This document shows, piece by piece, positions 61,916 through 64,000 of a stretch of 64,000 nt of DNA. The position numbers were made by a program, and so were the translations under genes. The notes beneath the pieces are model-generated. The model saw nothing but the letters and a program-made list of their open reading frames with translations. It was not told the DNA's origin and searched no databases. Where the stretch lies: assembly GCA_016858145.1 (NCBI GenBank), contig JAEHOE010000014.1, positions 620,001-684,000 on the forward strand, in the 5' to 3' direction. Position 1 is the first letter of the stretch; each line of letters starts with the position of its first letter. The stretch comes from Edaphochlamys debaryana (lineage: Eukaryota > Chlorophyta > Chlorophyceae > Chlamydomonadales).

Positions 61916-61920
61916 TTACA
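61916..61920 (-). terminator. Candidate polyadenylation signal TGTAA for the right LysM gene
   Basis: TGTAA on the minus strand, about 600 bases downstream of the stop at 62517. It faces the plus-strand signal at 61567 in a convergent arrangement. Confidence 0.55.
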
Positions 61921-62516
61921 ATGCGGGACCCCAGAGGGCTCGCCAGAGGGGTGCACGGCAGCTGAACGCTGTGGCTTGGCACTTGGAAGCCAAGCTCACG
62001 GGCTTGCCTCCTGCAAACCATCGCGCTGCCCCGTAACTGGACCACCGGGTCCCGCTTCCCCCCCCCCCCAGGTGTGTACACCCCAGTGCCGCTGCGGTGG
62101 CTTGAAGCCTTGTACCCGCTGGTAAATGTCTCCCACGGCTGTTGACCGTCCCGCCGCACGCCTGCAACCGAGTGTGCTCCGCCCCCTACCCTGCGTGCCC
62201 CAGCCCATCCGCCTGCGGGTCACACCAGCCGCCGCCCTCCAGCCTGCACCGCACAAGCGCGCTCCACTACGTCCACCAGCTTCTTCCAGGTCCTCGCACG
62301 CAGCACACCTCACCAGCAGCCCCCTAACCCCAGCCTGACGGGTCTCCCACTGATGGCAGTCACGGCAAACCCATCACAAAGCCCTCCGTGTCCTCAAGAA
62401 CCTCGGCCCCACCAGCCGTGCTCCCGCAGCATTTCGGCTCCTTGCCGCGTGTCCTGGCCATGCCCTCTGGAACCCCGGCACACCCCGCCATGCTCTCGGG
62501 TCTGGCCCCCCCCCCG

Positions 62517-64000
62517 CTACTTGCCCCCCGGGTGCGCCTGGCTGTGGGTGTACCGGGCGTAGGCGGCCGCACCGATACCCGCCAGCGCCAGGGCCCCGCC
62601 TATTGCCACCGGCCTGCGGGGGGGAGAGGGGAGAGGGGAGGGAAGGGGCCGGATGGGCGGGGGTTATACGTGTGCAGCTGGGGTGGTGATGGTGGCGGGA
62701 CAACGAGCGGAGGGACAACAGCCCCCTGCTCCCTGCTTGAAGCCCTTGGTGAACCGGCGTCGTTACCCCCTCGCCCACCAGTCCATTCCCATCCCGGCAC
62801 CACCCACCAGAATGAGCTCATGGCGTGTGTGGATACGTCGAACAGGCCCTTGATGCAGATGACGTCACCCTGCCGTACGTTCATGCCCATGCCGGGGTTG
62901 AGCTGGTAGAACTGGGGGGGGGGGGGGTTGATGGAGGGGGTTGATGGGTGGGGTTGATGGGTGGGGTTGATGGGGGTTGATGGGGGGTGTATGGGCGGGC
63001 CCGGAGTCGGGTTGGTGAGTTGGTGGCAGTTGGTGGGACGGGTGCTGGGGTGCAGTTGGTGACGGCGTGGGGTGCCAGCCCCAATAGCCGTCCCCCGCCG
63101 CCTAGCCTCACCCCCGCCCTCTGCCCCTCTCTCCTCCTGCCCCTACCACCTCTCGCGCCCCCCACCCCACCCCACCTGGTGTTGTGTGAGTGAGAACATC
63201 TTGAACAGGGACTCGGGGGACTCGTAGCCCTGCACCTCGTATACCTCCTGGCAGTCAATGCCCTGGGCCCTGCGGGGGGAGGGAGGGGCGGGGGGCTGGG
63301 GGTCGTCGGGATTTGCAGCAGAGCGCAATGCAGCGCAGTGCACGAGTGCACGGATTGTCGGGGTGAGGGCAGGATGGATGTGAGGAGCAGCGGCGCTTAA
63401 AGTTCTACCACAACCCATTAACCGTGCCGCACAATCCCGCAACCTGTCGTGGACCACAGCGGCTCCTTGCATGCCCCCTTCCCCCCTGCCCCAACTACGT
63501 CAGCTATGGCCGAGCAGAACTAGCTCCTGGACCCAAGCCCCCCCTGGACCCCTCACGTCCCCTTCCCCAACCCCCGCCTAGCCCGAGTGACCCCCCCTGC
63601 ACCACACCCACCCACGTATCCCTTGCTCCCACACGCAACCTCGCTTGCTCTTGTCCCCCTCTGGACTCCTCTGCTCTCCATTTCGACCGAAGCTTCCCCC
63701 CTCCTTGGACCCCTCACCCCCCCAGACCCTCTGGACCCCTCACCCCCCAAACCCTCCTGCCCTCACACCCACCAAAACCTCTTCTTTGTTGCCATGCTCA
63801 TGGACCCTGGCGGAGGGGGGGGGCCAAGGAGGGAAGTTGCAGTTAGGATATGGATGGCGTGGAAGGAACACACGGTGAAACCGGGACAGGTTCCGGGGCT
63901 CTGCCTGCTGCGGTGTGCCCCTGGCTCTTTCATGGGAAGATGGGAACGCGGCTCACGGCTCACCTCCGGCCACTGATAGGAGGTGGTGCTGGTGGTTCTG
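62517..64000 (-). CDS. LysM-domain protein with C-terminal membrane helix (3' part only, runs off the right edge)
   Basis: Four minus-strand exons join in frame: from beyond 64000 to 63964, 63269-63176, 62911-62808 and 62613-62517 (stop TAG at 62517-62519). All have GT-AG borders. The reading begins with a Pro-rich stretch (EPPAPPPISGR). One LysM domain follows: CQEVYEVQGYESPESLFKMF, then FYQLNPGMGMNVRQGDVICI, with the typical LNPG and G(D)VICI ends. After a short linker a hydrophobic Ala/Gly helix follows (PVAIGGALALAGIGAAAYA), then a short basic tail YTHSQAHPGGK. The helix at the extreme C-terminus suggests a membrane-anchored receptor- or adhesin-like protein, but the N-terminus is not in the window. 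Known family role: binding of N-acetylglucosamine-containing glycans. Its LysM intron lies in a different place from those of the left LysM gene. Confidence 0.8.
62915..62985 (+). repeat. G-rich minisatellite in an intron of the right LysM gene
   Basis: A run of about 12 G is followed by imperfect repeats of gggttgat with variable G spacers, immediately next to the acceptor at 62911. On the coding (minus) strand it is the C-rich tract upstream of the splice acceptor; on the plus strand it has G-quadruplex potential. Confidence 0.75.
63700..63760 (+). repeat. C-rich 24-25-bp direct repeat in an intron
   Basis: About two copies of tggacccctcacccccc followed by agaccctc or aaaccctc, within a strongly C-rich intron (63270-63963) of the right LysM gene. 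No coding signal is seen. Confidence 0.65.

Larger units (their letters stand above)
60971..62516. other. Convergent intergenic region and 3' UTRs
   Basis: The MYND gene and the right-hand LysM gene converge here. There is a plausible TGTAA on each strand (61567 plus, 61916 minus), implying 3' UTRs of about 600 bases each and a gap of about 350 bp. The C run at about 62060-62069 and the short open frames on both strands are not supported as genes. Confidence 0.6.

Overview
The window reads as nuclear DNA of a GC-rich volvocalean green alga (Chlamydomonas/Gonium/Volvox relatives). The grounds are many short introns of GTGAGT/GTGCGT...CAG type, secreted LysM proteins with Pro/Ser linkers and Cys-rich tails, MYND-finger proteins with Ala/Gly-rich exons, TGTAA polyadenylation signals, a flagellar SPEF1 gene and LINE-type retroelement debris. 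No bacterial features were seen: no operons, no Shine-Dalgarno sites, no CRISPR array.

Layout. (1) 1-2880, minus strand: the 5' and middle part of a multi-exon secreted protein with three LysM domains, a Pro-rich linker and a Cys-rich region, running off the left edge. (2) 2881-4387: gene-free. (3) 4388-42901: one continuous GC-rich satellite of about 38.5 kb with about 71 repeat starts. It is built from modules A (about 176 bp), B (about 332 bp) and B' (about 255-259 bp). The usual A+B period is 508 bp or 512 bp. Higher-order blocks of 1524/1602, 3057, 2258 and 2551 bp are visible. All the ORFs reported there are accidental. (4) 42902-45725: decayed satellite edge and unannotated DNA with small direct repeats. 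(5) 45726-51561, minus strand: a broken copy of a MYND zinc-finger gene, carrying two retroelement insertions, an in-frame stop and several frameshifts. (6) 52551-55481, minus strand: a complete seven-exon SPEF1/CLAMP gene (229 residues by my splice model). (7) 56202-60970, plus strand: the better-preserved MYND paralogue of the copy in (5). Regions 5 and 7 are inverted arms flanking SPEF1. (8) 62517-64000, minus strand: the 3' end of a second LysM gene, with one LysM domain followed by a C-terminal membrane helix, running off the right edge.

The genes do not form one pathway. SPEF1 shows that the organism builds motile flagella. The LysM proteins are predicted to bind N-acetylglucosamine-type glycans at the cell surface. 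The MYND proteins have no assigned function. The most unusual content is the modular satellite with its nested higher-order periods and regular dyad symmetries, and the inverted MYND duplication around SPEF1, in which both copies carry the same +1 frameshift.
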